Shown: positions 22,076 through 35,870, counted from the stretch's first letter. The stretch: 64,000 nucleotides of DNA from Oreohelix idahoensis (GCA_024509875.1 JAMPIV010004448.1:682001-746000); one strand, 5' to 3'. Numbers and translations: made by a program. Notes: generated from the letters alone by a model not told the origin.

Positions 22076-23540
22076 TGATAAAGTTGATAAAGTTGAATAT
22101 TTTATTCCCGTTAATGATATCCACCAAAAGGATAAATATAAGTGGATGGAAGTAGACATCATCATCATCAGTTGATAAGATCTCTATGGTGTTGTTTGCT
22201 CCACTGTAGTGTATGGAATGTCAACTTGACCTACGCAGTGGTGTGTAGACATGGATTGAGTGTATAATGTGCGAATGATAATAAAGGTTCGTGGTGTTGA
22301 CAAAATGTTCTTTTCTCACACTCATGTAAGGCTGGAAGTCATCGACACCAACGACTGTGTACCTTTACCAAAGTTTAATTGGACGTACACACTCGACAGC
22401 ACAGATAGTGACAAATCACAGGTTGGCATAATACATCATGGTACAGTGGATAACTGGTCTTGCAATGTTATGTTACATGGGCACTCATGTAGATTAATAT
22501 TATAATGGACTGTCAGTAGCCAAGCCCTCAGTATCGCCCATACATATATATCATCTGACTTCACTGACTGAGCACGTCAGCTTATAAACAATATTTCAGA
22601 TGGCTTCTAAACCTAATCTCGTTTTGCGACGATTCTCCCACATAATGTTCAGCACATATTTTTTCCATATAATAATATTGAACCGCTGATAAAGGGTTCT
22701 CATGTGTAGCAGTGATCTCTGGACTAAACAAGCGATAATACGGGCATCCCCTTTTCTCTTCTTGAAAGTCACTACAGGTTTGGTTCCAAGATGGCTTCAC
22801 TCGTGAGCTGTCACTCACGTTTGGATACAGATAATGAATCTGTCCTAAAGTTAGTCATTCATAAAACATTGCATTGCTCTGTAGATTTGATCATGAACAA
22901 TTGACTGCATTCTACAGAATATAGTGCTGCTAGGAATCGAAGTCGTTTTCATCGAGTCAAATATATTCTCTTATCGAAAAATGGTGGCTTCGTACGAGAG
23001 TTCATAAAAGTATCTTGGATTACCTTGGTATAAGAAATATGAAACTGCCATTCCTTGGCAATACGAATAAACACTGGGGTAAAGCATACACGATAGGTCT
23101 AGACGACGATCACTTTCCCCACAAATACTGAGATCACTTTTTCCCCGGCGACAGGCCGACATAGTAAACACAGTCCCTATCAGGACGAAGCCAAATCACA
23201 CCACACTCTAGCGACACATCCGCCGAATAGCCTTTGACCTCTCTAGAGACAACAGAACATATAGTTCGACTTAGATATGTAAAGATATACAGATATAAGA
23301 CAGACTCGTCCTACTCAGACAAACAATACACATAAATTCAGGCCATAGATATTCTGAAGCAAGAACAATCTATTACTACCCAAACAAAGAATAAATCGCA
23401 GAAATAATGGATTCATCCGCGGAGTTTGATCGAAGAGACGGCACAACTTTCAAGGGAAGTAACTCAATAATGACTTTCCCTTAAGCACTAAAAAATTACC
23501 TATGTATAATATCGTAAGATATCAAAGACTGCACGTAACA
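22076..23540 (-). repeat. 5' LTR of Gmr1-like copy 1
   Basis: Near-identical to 14096-15551 with one extra 9-bp TGATAAAGT at its inner end. A run ATATATATG on the minus strand (near 22540-22550) could be a TATA element, upstream of the primer site as expected. Confidence 0.93.
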
Positions 23541-23545
23541 GTCAC
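23541..23545. repeat. Target-site duplication GTCAC (right)
   Basis: Exact match to 14091-14095. Confidence 0.9.
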
Positions 23546-24351
23546 ACATGTCAGATTACTGTAGGCTATCTTTCCATTATACGTCACATTATCCTGCACC
23601 TGTCAACGCCTAAATGTCGACTAGAATGATAAAAAAATTTTGCCACCATATTTTCCAAAAAGGGAAGTAGTTGCGGCAGGAATGGAATACGCAGAGGAAC
23701 CGACTTCTAAAGAAAAATGGAACCATATATTATTTTAACTGCGTGTTCTAAGATTTCAAGGTTAAAATACATTATGTCCGCCCAAAGAAATATAAGTTTT
23801 GTAAATCAGAGAGATAGCTTCACTGACAGACAGGTATGGATCAAGGGCAAGAAAATTTTCAACAGTGTCCAAGAATGGAGCTACTGAAAAAAAAATGGAG
23901 GGGCCATGAGGAAGACAACTATTTTACCAACTAAAGTAGGCGAGAAAATAGTTCTAGGAAGAGAGAGTAAAGTGGAGAAAATAAGGTGAAGCACCATGTG
24001 TATATGTATATATATATATGATTTCAAAATAAGGATTTAAAAGGCTTTCGATGCATTGGGAAATACATGGAAATCAAATCCAATACACGCACACACACAC
24101 TCTTCAGCTCAAAGGTCCAGTCAGTCACTAATGTATAACTCTGGAACGAGGAGAACAACAAAAACAACAACCAGGAAGTTACACGTTCATAAATGAGTGT
24201 TTGTCTAGAATCAAAGGATTGATAAATGTTACGCCAAGGCCATCAGTGTGGAACTCATGACAAGGACCAGGCAAGTGCCAGTGGAACACGAGATGAGTAG
24301 AAGGCGCTGGCGACAGATTGGACACTCATTCCACCCACAAACACCTCGCAA
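23546..24351. other. No gene recognised
   Basis: Flanking DNA beyond the retroelement. A short (TA)n stretch at about 24005-24020 and a CA-rich run near 24085 are the only patterns seen. Confidence 0.5.
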
Positions 24352-25462
<1,111 letters not shown>

Positions 25463-26784
25463 TTACAACATCATTCGTACAATAAGTATAACAGTTATGT
25501 AGGCATGAATTTCTTTGTAGTCGACTTTAGTCGGTGAATCGCATGTGATACATCGCGATGAAGCATCCAACAATAATCGGCAAGCATGGTCACACTCCAC
25601 CGTCATAATTTTCTCGAAGATAAGTGAAAGCTTTGCTCGTTTTATCATGAGCCCCAACTTTATATGTAACAGTGGTAAAATGAAGCTGTCTTTGTTAACT
25701 AATGGCTCGTGTATTACATTTTTATGCCCCAGCTGCATACGATCCCGGATAGGCCACACCTTTCTTGCATAATGTTCCTGTCTGTTGCGGCTGTCCCATT
25801 CACATCGGAAGCAACAAAATTTAGTATACCCAGTCTGCATGCCCGTGAGAATTGCAATGACCTTTAGGTCTCCACAAATCCGCCATTGGTAGTCATTGTA
25901 CTTTATTTTTTCCAAACATATAGCCATATTGTCATACGTTTCTTTCATATGAATAGAGTAGGCGACTGGAATTGATGAAAATAAATTTCTGTTATGCAAT
26001 AACACGGCTTTTAGACTAGTCTTGGAAGAATCGATGAAAAATCGCCATTCGTTGACTATGTGCTCATGACCGTTTACATCTTTGCAATAGCAAATGTCAT
26101 CATCCATCTCAAAGTATTGAACAAGTTCTCTGTGTCTATGACAAAATTTAAATATCGGAGTATTGGGCGCTAAAAGATTCCATTCTTTGAGTCGCGAACC
26201 GAGTAATTCCGCGTGTCCTTTGGTAAGAGCGAGATCCCGTATTAGATCTGAAAGTTCTGAATGGTTAATTAAGTAAACACCATCATTCAACGGTATGTAA
26301 TCTGAGTAAGAATTAGTTTCTAAAGCAGGTAAACTATCACTTTCTGATGGTTCATTCACGTCCAGCGGATATTGTTCTGGTGGTACTTGGATCAGACACG
26401 TGATTGGATCATGAGGCACTGGTTTCGAAACCGATTCAATATTTGGATAAACCACAGACTTTCTAGTTTTAAAAGTGAAACCATGGATATTTGTCAAGCA
26501 GAAGTAACAATCAGTAGTGTGATTTGTATGTTCACGCCATATTACTGGCACTCCAAAAGGCATCGACTTATGCTTCGGCGATTTTCGTAACCAACCTGCC
26601 AATGTATCGAACAAACTGCATTTGGCTTCCAAGATTTATTTGCATCATCAACTTTCGAATCGAAATAAAGTTCATATGCTTTCTTTAGTAATTGTGTAAA
26701 GTTTTTCTGGTCAACACGATCGGTAAAATATCCGCACACGTAACAGAACAGATCAGCCGAATTTCTACAACTTCTAGAAGCCAT
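25463..26784 (-). pseudogene. Member of a repetitive invertebrate gene family
   Basis: Two minus-strand frames make up one protein. The N-terminus (Met at 26784) has ADLFCYVCGYFTDR, a CxxC motif. After a frameshift near 26610-26630 a 389-codon frame carries MPFGVPVIWREHTNHTTDCYF, then LLGSRLKEWNLL, WRFFIDSSKTSLKAVLLHN, WRICGDLKVIAILTGMQ, CCFRCEWDSRNR and LLPLLHIKLGLM. These motifs mark a family that I recall as recurring in many copies in cephalopod, arachnid and cnidarian genomes, annotated only as uncharacterised. The conserved Asp residues and CxxC motifs suggest a transposase-derived nuclease, but that is inference. Similarity stops just after LHIKLGLM and the frame ends soon after, so the C-terminal third is missing. 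With the frameshift, this copy is broken. Confidence 0.65.
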
Positions 26785-27126
26785 ATTTTGCTCAGAATTA
26801 TTTCAAAATACAGTAACTATTTGAAAAATCGCGTAACATATGTCATGCATCCTTTAGCAGTATAAAAAGTAGAATTATATTGCTTTTTATTAATTTTTAA
26901 TAAGTTATATAGTAAAGATGAAATGGAGCAAATAACGGTTTCCCAAAAATATATTTATTCACAAATATCTTAAGAACCCGACGTGATAGAGATAAACGGA
27001 TTTCAGATTTGAAATCAGCGCAAGAAACTGACCTAAGAACACTTATTCTTATATAAGAAAGAAAAATGTTGTTTGTCAGTGTAAGCGAGAAAGGATGCGT
27101 GGTTCGTAAATCTATTTAATTATTAC

Positions 27127-27520
27127 TTACTTAGTCGTTCCTCTTCTGTCGTGAGGTGTAGAGATTTGTAAGAGAGAGCGCCATACTACTCTATCGGCTG
27201 TCTTCCTCCTGGCTTGGTTCCATTCTAGTCCTCGGTCTTTCAAAGATTGTCTAATGTTGTCCTCCCAGCGGACTTTGGGTCGTCCTGGAGGTCTGGATCC
27301 CTGGCTCTTAGTTTCCCATGCTTGCCGTGGTAGCCGATCTTCTCCCATTCTGCAGACATGGCCAAACCATCTCAGTTGAGACTGTTCTACTTGGGTCTGC
27401 AGGAGTTGGGTTTTTAGGCCTTGACGTATCGTCTGGTTGCGGACCATGTCTTTTCTTGTTACTTCAACCACCTTCCTCAGATACCTCATTTCTGAGGTTT
27501 GGATCTGGCTTTCCATACCG
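27127..27520 (-). pseudogene. LINE ORF2 C-terminal fragment
   Basis: A 129-codon frame has QLRWFGHVCRMGEDRLPRQA, PGRPKVRWEDNI and WRSLLQISTPH before the stop at 27127. This is the basic tail after reverse transcriptase in an RTE-like or related LINE protein. The frame is intact here but the whole upstream enzyme is missing, and at about 27520 it is fused to the transposase fragment 27521-27816. A more decayed relative on the plus strand lies at 46600-46885. Confidence 0.75.
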
Positions 27521-28529
<1,009 letters not shown>

Positions 28530-28872
28530 TCATGTTACCTTCATGGGTAAATAGCTTTCCAAGGTATCAGGATGGATCTGTGCATTGTGGAGATGGTTTA
28601 TTATTTTTCTCGCTACTATTTTTTCAAGTAATTTACCGTAGACATTCTGTAGTGTGATAATTCTATAGCTTCTGAAAAGTGTGAGGTCTTTACCAGGCTT
28701 AGGAAGTGGCAATAGGTAAATGTGTTGCCAGTCTTCCAGCACATGGGCATTGTGTATGCTAGTGTTGAAATCTCTCACCACATTCTTAATGCCCGTGTCA
28801 TCGAGCTGAACGGAAAACGTCCATCTCTTGTTCGTTTGGATCCTTAGCCCATGCTTGACAAAGCAGTCAGTG
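28530..28872 (-). pseudogene. LINE reverse transcriptase fragment (Jockey/I-like)
   Basis: The minus-strand frame includes WQHIYLLPLPKPGKDLTLF, SYRIITLQNVYGKLLEKIVA and RKIINHL. This is the early reverse transcriptase block (pattern W....I..I.KPGKD....SYRPISL....GKLLEKII) of Jockey, CR1 or I clade LINEs. Only about 110 codons remain. It ends at an in-frame stop at 28530 and joins a different LINE at about 28872. Confidence 0.7.
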
Positions 28873-31430
28873 GCCGTCACGCCTAGTGGCGTCTTGTAGG
28901 GTAGCAACAAACTGTCCCTACTTTGCTCGGTCGGTGGCCATCTTTCGTGCAGTGCCCCAACTCTGGGTCATGCTTTGCATTTCTGCCTCCTCAACCCTCC
29001 GCCAGGTTGTCTTTGGTCTGTCTCTCTTTCGCCGTCCTTCTGGGGTCCATAGCATAGTAGTTCTTGTGATGGTGCCAGGGTCCTTTCTGAGGACATGGCC
29101 AACCCAGTTTCAGCGTCTGCCCTCAATCACGATCAGCACATCTTTTTGGCTGCACCGTGTAAGTAGTTCCTGGTTGGAGATCGTATTCGGCTTAAAAAAT
29201 TCGAAAACCTTTCCTTAGGCAGGTTGTGTGGAAAGAGGATAATTTGGACATTTCCTTTTCTTTTACTTTCCAGCACTCGGCATCGTAAAAACGTACACAA
29301 CTCTCGTATAATCTTAATTTAGTGCTTGTGCTGGACTGAGAATATATCCAACTGTTGTTTAGGTTAGCTAAAGCTGTTCTGGATTTATTCATTCTGTTAC
29401 TGATGTCTTTGCTTGTTCAACCGTTTAGTGATATTATGCTTCCCAGATATGAAACGTATTGGTTTTGTTTCCAGCTTTTGATTCCTTATTTTAATGGCCT
29501 CAGGATTTAATACGTTGAGTGTCATGGAGTGTCATGACTTTAGTCTTCTTCAGGTTGATATTCAATCCCAATTGTTGGCTATTTTTATTCAGTCTGTCTG
29601 TTTTTCCTTGCATGTGCTGATGCGAATGTAAGTAGTGCAATGTCGGCTACGTATTCCAGATCTTCTAATGTGGCAAACTCTGTTCAAAATATTCCTCTGG
29701 GGGTATCCTCTGTTGGTTGGCACATTACCGAGTCTGTGACAGTTAAAAACAAAGTGGTTGACAAGGGGCATCCCTGTCGTACACCTGTTTTCACTTCGAA
29801 AGTAAGGTTGCTCTGCCCAACACTGCATGTAAAGTTAGCATAGAGGATTTTTATGATGGAAACTATACAACAAAGAATCCCATACGCCCTTAGTATTTTC
29901 CATAAGCTATCCCAGTGTATGCTGTCAAAAGCCTTATCAAAATCTGCAAAGTTATATATAGCTGTCCCTACCATTCTGAGCACTGCTCTGTTATGTTCCT
30001 GAGGGTGATAATATGATCTGCGCATCTTCCGTTCATTCTGAATCCTGCTTGTTCCTTCCACAGTTTATGATCTACTGCTTCTGAGACTCTGTGGATAATT
30101 ATCCTGCCCAATATTTTGCTGGGAACTGAGAGGAAGGTAATTCCTCTCCAGTTGTTACAGTCTGTGAGGTCACCATATTTTGGTAATTTGATAATTGTTC
30201 TTTTCCTCCATTCGAGTGGTGTTGTCTCTGTTTGCCAGATGTGTGCAAAGAGTAGTTCTTAAAGTTCTGCTGATAATTCAGGATCAATTTTAAATCGTAG
30301 CTCTGCCCTTACCTTGTCGTGACCAGGAGCTTTTCCATTCTTCAACCCTTTGATAGCTGTGATAATTTCTTACTTTCTTGGAGCATCTGTATTGATGTTT
30401 AGATCATTTTCAGCTTCAGGAATGTTCAGCTGCATCTCCGGTGGTGTCTTATTGAGTGTTTCCCTGAAGTGTTCTGCCCATCTTGCTTCTTGCCCATGTT
30501 CTGTAATTATAAGATTTCCATACTAATCTCTTACTAGTGTAATATTGCTTGAACCCCGTTTTCCACTGATGGTTTTTGTTATTTTGTATGCTGTGCTTTG
30601 TTCAGTTATCAGTGCTTCTTCTCATGCTTGTCTTGCAAGGTCTTCTAAGAAATTCCTTTTGTTGGCTCGGGTTTGACGTTTTACTTCCCTGTACAGCTGA
30701 CTGTACTGTTCAGTGTATATTTCGTCTACCATTGATCACCAAGTGATCTATCTGGTTTACGTCGCGGCCATTTGGTGATTCCCATGTTAGTTTGTGAATT
30801 TCTTTATGTGGGAAGAGAGTTTGAGAGTTCCTCCAATGACTAAGTTGTTAATGATGCAGAAGCCTATCAGTTTATCCCATTCTCGTTTGCAGCACCGCTA
30901 CCGCATTTCCCCATTACTCTTTCGTTGTATGTATTGTCTGATCCAGCTTTAGCATTAAGGTCCCCCATTACTATGATAATGTCGTATCTTGGGGCAGTTT
31001 CTATTTCTTTTTTGTAGTTGTTGATAGAACTCATTCTTGGCCCCTTTGTCACTGTCATTTGTTGGCCTGTAGCATTGTATTATGGTGATGTTCGTGAATC
31101 ACCCTTTCAGTCTTGATCTTATCAATCTATTGTTGATCGGTTTCCATTCAAGTAACGACCTTTCTTTTCCCTTTTATAGGATAATGGCTATGCCTTCACT
31201 GTTTTGACCATCCTGTCTTCTAGAGTAAAGTAGTGTTTCTCCTGTTGCTGTTCTCGTTCTACTTGTCCCAGTCCATCTGCTCTCGCTTATTTATAGGATA
31301 TGTAATATGTAGTTTCTCATTTCCATTGTGATTTGTTTCAATTTTCCTGTCCCATTAATTGTCCTGACATTGCAAAATCCTATTCTAGTTTCATTTTATG
31401 CAATCAGAACGTCCGTTTTCGTGTGTTAGA
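28873..31430 (-). pseudogene. RTE-like LINE, endonuclease to C-terminus, decayed
   Basis: Pieces appear in the right order on the minus strand over many frames. Endonuclease: ISESRWTGTSR near 31270, then IIIVMGDLNAKAGSDN near 30950. Linker and early reverse transcriptase: GLKNGKAPGHD near 30330. Core: YNFADFDKAFDSIHWDSL and VKTGVRQGCPLS near 29800-29950. Catalytic block reading DLEYVADIALL near 29650, where a YADD-type motif is expected, so the catalytic Asp pair is damaged. Then TKLRLYESCVR near 29300 and a basic tail with LRKDPGTITRTTMLW and RRKRDRPKTTWRRVEEAEMQ near 29000-29090. An APE-type endonuclease followed by RT without RNase H fits the RTE clade. Multiple stops and shifts show it is dead. 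Confidence 0.8.
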
Positions 31431-31879
31431 GAGCGACAATGCAATAGATGAATCAAGAAGGCTAAGATTGCTGAAATTTGGCATCAAACGTAAGGCTAGC
31501 AGGGATGGACTTATGAGAGGATGCTGCTGTTGTGTATAAAAACCAGCGCGCAACAAGAATCGTTAGCATTCATACCCTTCGACATACGCTGAGGGAGACT
31601 GAGTCCCTATGTGTTTGCCCGGAGTGCAATGATGTTAATTCTGTTCAACAATAACAATAAGTAAAATATTATTGCTGCAATCAAATCATCTTTCATAGCC
31701 TGGCGCAGATAATTGAGAATCGGGAACTGAAAGGAGATATGTATGTTTTTCCATTTGGCCTAAATCTAACGAACAGTATTAATGCACGCAGCATATCAAA
31801 ACAGTAGATATGGAAGATGATTTTCTACGTAAAGTTCCCGGATGTCTCTGAGTAGTCATAGGAAGAATAGGGCTACTGG
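31431..31879. other. No feature seen
   Basis: Region upstream of the LINE 5' end. A 68-codon plus-strand open stretch (31333-31539) overlaps the LINE and is not convincing. Confidence 0.45.
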
Positions 31880-32075
31880 TCCCTTAAGTATCTCGTAAGA
31901 GGCAACAAATAAGAGGTTACGCCTCGGGCTGGCAACGTCATCATGAAAAACAAACTTCTACAGACACCACTGCTGCAAGAGCACACATAGTCTTTAGCAG
32001 ACTTGCAATGGTATTAGCTGTAGTAATGGCTCCATGCTCCATAAGGAGCGAAACGGGAATCAATGATGGTGATTA
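31880..32075 (+). repeat. Dispersed repeat family with ATG-rich tail, copy 1
   Basis: Shares with 37190-37425, 43045-43260 and the minus strand of 40310-40690 the order CATCATG.AAAAACA, ACTGCTGCAAGAGC, a variable middle, CCATAAGGAGCGAAACG and a tail of ATGATGG-type units. This looks like a SINE or the 3' end of a LINE with a microsatellite tail. Confidence 0.6.
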
Positions 32076-33130
32076 CGATGGGTATCCTATATATAAAATT
32101 CCAGCTATTTCTGTCAGTGCGTAACGCTAAGGGATGCAACTGTGGTTGAAAGTTAGACATTAATTGTATTGTTTCCCTTATATGTACTCTCCCGAATATA
32201 GTAACACTTACCAAAGAAGAATGTACAAATAACGGTGTGCACAAAAATAGTTGTAGAATGTATGATCCCGTATACACACATTGGGATCCTCGCTGCTGCT
32301 ACGTAGTTCGTGTACTGTGGTGATGCAACCTTTAGCACGCTGCATTCTTTTCCCGAAAATGTGCTCTGCAGCTGCATTCTTTTTCTGTTTTATAGTGGAT
32401 GACTTGTAAATTTTATAGTTTTTTTTGTTTTTTGGTCAATTGCTCTAATTTTTGGACTGTATAGAAATAAATGAATGATGAATCTGGTGATGTAAATTTT
32501 ATTTGTGTACATGTTAGATGAGATAGGAAGAGAGGAATGGAAAGATGAAAACAACGATAAAACAATTTTAAAAAATATAAAAAAAATATTTTTGTATATT
32601 TAAAATTTTTTTTTTAAATTTAAAAAAATAACCAACAAACGAATAGTCCTTATCCCTTGCATCTCAATGAAAGTCATTTGACCAATACAAATCAAATAAC
32701 GATCTTTTCATTACAACCATCATCAGTAGCAAAGCAACAAACGCCCTCGTCAGCAGTGACATTCGGCCGTAATCCTAAACCTTTCCGATATTCCTAATCC
32801 CAACCCCTAAAATTATACATACTAGCAATGCTATTCTACTTTCGTTTCCATCTCGGCCATCAAACATATTCTGAGAACCGATATCAGCGCTTATAAAGAC
32901 AAAAATCTCATCCCCACTGCATGGCGTCAGAATCCAATAAAATTAGAGCGAAAATGGCCGCGTGTTCGATGCCGATTCATTTCGATTAAAAAAATTCACA
33001 GAAAATAAACACGGATGCACCCATTACTAAAGGAGATCGGAAACGGAAGCTAACTCTCTCTCAGATAAGTTTAAAACTTAACATCCGGGGGTGAAGTCAC
33101 GTGTACACACATTCTAATGCTAAAAAACGT
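32076..33130. other. No gene recognised; A/T low-complexity block
   Basis: 32560-32640 is almost pure A/T. The rest has no recognised coding or repeat signal. Confidence 0.5.
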
Positions 33131-33131
33131 T

Positions 33132-33211
33132 GCACGCTGGAGTCGACATATGTCGACAACAGCAGGGAGAGCATAGGTTACCTTCGTCGACATATGTCGA
33201 CCGCAGCGTGC
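33132..33211. repeat. Nested palindrome: two GTCGACATATGTCGAC in an inverted repeat
   Basis: The 16-base perfect palindrome GTCGACATATGTCGAC occurs at 33142-33157 and again at 33186-33201, 28 bases apart. Outside them GCACGCTG (33132-33139) pairs with CAGCGTGC (33204-33211). The whole 80 bp can fold as one long stem or as two cruciforms. Confidence 0.9.
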
Positions 33212-33420
33212 TAAAGGTAAAAATACGTTTGAATAAGTAAAATTGCTGTTAGGTATTGGTGCTTTTGAATTTAATTCCCGTCTTATGACGGGCTTTTACA
33301 CTAGTCATTTAATAATAAAAAGGTGTATACATTTTAAAGAAGTTGTACCGTATTAGAACAATGGTAGTGGTAGTAGTAGTAAGAGCCCCTTCAGTCATGT
33401 CAGACTATGGGTTGCACCCC

Positions 33421-33723
33421 TCAGGTGATAGCCCTCAGCTGCTTTTTTACCTGATATTCCTTTTGGCGTGTTCTTATCTCTTCTACTTGTTGTGAGAGCT
33501 TCTTTTCGCCCAATTGGAGGTGGCGCCGCAGGGAGCATCGCCACATGGCGCTATCGGCAGCTTCATCCTCCCAGGCTGCTGGATTTATGTTCAGTGCTTT
33601 CATGTCTCTCTTGCACACATCTTTGAATCTGAGTTGCGGTCGCCCGACTGTTCTTTTGCCATCTGCCAGTTGTCCGTAAAAGAAATCTGTAGAAAAACGG
33701 CGACTAACATTTACATATGTCAT
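33421..33723 (-). pseudogene. LINE ORF2 C-terminal fragment
   Basis: A 100-codon frame with FFYGQLADGKRTVGRPQLRF, KDVCKRDMKALNINPAAWED and AMWRCSLRR. This matches the tail pattern LYGEL..GKR..GRPKLRYKD..KRDLKALNI....WE of a LINE family distinct from the one at 27127. It is 5'-truncated, with no RT left. Confidence 0.7.
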
Positions 33724-33769
33724 CTGCTAACTGAGCATTGAATGGCACTGGCTTCTCGAGGTAAAGCTA

Positions 33770-33915
33770 CCATGTTTGAAATCTGCTTTGGCCATCACTA
33801 GTACCATTCCTGGAAAAACTCTATAAAGATACGAATAGCCTCAACCTGACCACTGCTTTCTTAAAAAATATTAAGGTATACGTCTGAGAGTGTAGGAAGA
33901 AGAAGAAGAAAAAAA
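33770..33915 (+). repeat. 3' tail of an RNase H-bearing LINE
   Basis: CATCACTAGTACCATTCCTG to GTCTGAGAGTGTAGGAAGAA matches 43895-44010, the end of the LINE relic at 43485, including the closing (GAA)n run. Only the last 140 bp is present. Confidence 0.7.
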
Positions 33916-34299
33916 CCTGCTGGCATGTTGCTCCAGTTCACCCAACTGTAAATGGGTATCTGTAATAAACGAGCGCCAAGGCCTTATAGCTCTATATTTT
34001 CCTACATCTCTCGTATTTTTTTTTCTCCCACATTTGTGCTCTTTCATCCCACATTTGCTATTTCATCGTTTTGATTACTCGCGACCGGTATCTAGAGAAC
34101 CGCATTTGTTCTTTCATCGGTGGTAAAATAAAGTCTTTTGATTGAGTCCCCATACCTGACATCATCGTTTGAAGTCCACATTGCATCGTGATAAATCTGG
34201 TGAAAACACATCTGGTCATCCAAATCAGACATCTGGGCATTATGCAATTTCTGTGGACTGTTGTTATCTTTGTTGCTCTGCCGATGTCCATACAAGCGA
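33916..34299. other. No feature seen
   Basis: No recognisable coding or repeat pattern. Confidence 0.45.
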
Positions 34300-34649
34300 C
34301 GGGTCACCACATTGGACGCCCAGCTTGGCCAGGTGAAAACGTCTCATGCTGTTTAAACCAACCAGCATGTAATTCAATAGGCGGCGCCATAGAGGGGACA
34401 TGTTAGCATGCTGGCGACAATGGACGGAGGTAACAAAGAGTGCCGCCAACACACGGAGCGATAGACAATCAGAGAGTAATTTGACAGCACTTTTGCATTG
34501 GCCAGCCAATTATCTCAATACCTGTTTGTCAGGCAAGCCAGGCAACGAAAGTTGGTCGCGAATTACCCCACCCACTTTTGGACTGACAGGGGACAAGAGC
34601 AATCCTGGGAATGAGTGACCAGAGGGTCTCTTTGGTATTGGTTGTATGG

Positions 34650-35270
34650 GTGGAGTTGCACGTCACCGGTCCAAGGAACCCACATTGGACTTCTAGAGAT
34701 ATAATATACCGCGTAGCTCGCTAGAGAGAGGAGTCCAGTTGTTACATTGTGAAGTAGAGATAAAATCCCTAAAACGCCTAGCCTAAATACGCGTGTTTAT
34801 TCAGAGTGGATAATAATTCATTTATGTGGTGAATTGTGTTCTTAAAGGATTTTGCGAAGGGAAAAGAAGTTCATCAGAAGTCTGAGTCTACACGCAACGT
34901 GTCTGACGTCTAACCAGAAATAAGTTATCAAAAAACGGACATTTGGCTAGCAGAATTCGTCATAGGACATCTTTCATTCCTCAATCAAAAATGAATATTT
35001 TCTCATCCACAATTCAGAAGGTGGACGCAGCATTTTTCGTCCCTATATACTGCTGGCTCACAAGTTCAATACATAGTTATCACAAGTTCAAATCACTCGA
35101 AAGCTTATTATCTGAAGTCAAGCTAAAGAGCTCAAAAGTGGAATCTCATGTTTATACCAAGTGCAACACACTCTTAAGCGCATTCTATGAAGCAGACTCT
35201 AAAGTATATTTTATGAATCACGACTACATACGCAAGATAATTAGTCTACATATCACTAACATTTATTGAA
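34650..35270 (+). mobile_element. Possible LTR end, primer site and gag-like ORF
   Basis: 34640-34941 has LTR texture: a TATA-like GATATAATATACC near 34700, downstream AATAAT, and a CA end at 34941. TGGCTAGCAGAATTCGTC follows at 34944, in primer-site position. An open stretch 34943-35269 continues with FKSLESLLSEVKLKSSKVES, mildly like a BEL/Pao or Ty3 gag helix. No second LTR is visible and the ORF stops at 35269, so this is a weak call. Confidence 0.3.
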
Positions 35271-35579
35271 GATATCCAGTCTGGCCAGTACCCTCGGGAG
35301 ATTAGACAACAGACTTTTTGTTTCATATGACAGCTATTAACTGTTGATCAACAGTACAAAGATATACTCAAACAGTGAAGGAATATATATATATATATCG
35401 TCAACATTCTCAGTACGACAACAGTTTTCATCAGAACGTCCTCGGCTTAGAGATACCCCACTCGACATAACGTATGACAACTTGGAACATTTTATGCATA
35501 CATGTGAATCATCGTATCCATGAGAAGCATTTAGAGACACATGGGCTGTGTAGATTACTCACCATTTTGGTAACACGTA

Positions 35580-35870
35580 TCATATCACATCATCATCATT
35601 TCGCTTTACACCAGTTCATTCTTAATTAACTAGTACTTAATTAACTGCAATTTTAATATCTCATCTCGGTGTTTTGTGTGAATCGTCTTTTACCACCATC
35701 ACGTTCTAACCATTACTAACCCTATATGTGTGGCTATTTAATTAATAAACTCAACAATCGTTTGATCATTATCTAGTTTGTTAATGTATCACTCGTGCTG
35801 TCGGTGTTACATATTCACATATAGGAACATTTCTCTACTCAGATGAGGTTGGGGGCTTTTTCTGTTACGG
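35580..35870 (+). repeat. Possible LTR 3' end with primer-site-like sequence
   Basis: TTAATTAATAAACTC (polyadenylation-like) is followed about 100 bases on by CTACTCA and then TGGGGGCTTTTTCTGTTACG at 35850, which resembles the TGGGGGCTCGTCCGGGAT type of primer site. No partner LTR is seen. Confidence 0.25.

Larger units (their letters stand above)
14096..23540 (-). mobile_element. Complete Gmr1-like Ty3 retrotransposon, copy 1
   Basis: A 9445-bp element bounded by LTRs of 1456 and 1465 bp and the duplication GTCAC. Reading minus: 5' LTR (22076-23540), a primer site two bases in, a 1.1-kb leader, one ORF (20961-16078), a 0.5-kb 3' UTR, a purine-rich tract, and 3' LTR (14096-15551). The two LTRs differ by about eight substitutions plus one 9-bp duplication (TGATAAAGT) at the inner end of the 5' LTR, so the insertion is young. 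Gene order Gag-PR-IN-RT-RH is that of Gmr1-like elements, a Ty3/gypsy group in which integrase precedes reverse transcriptase. The only coding lesion I see is a one-base deletion close to the end of RNase H. No envelope ORF is present. Confidence 0.93.

Noticed and set aside
14096..23540. Endogenous retrovirus with envelope
   Set aside because: No ORF beyond RNase H before the 3' LTR; module order is that of a retrotransposon.
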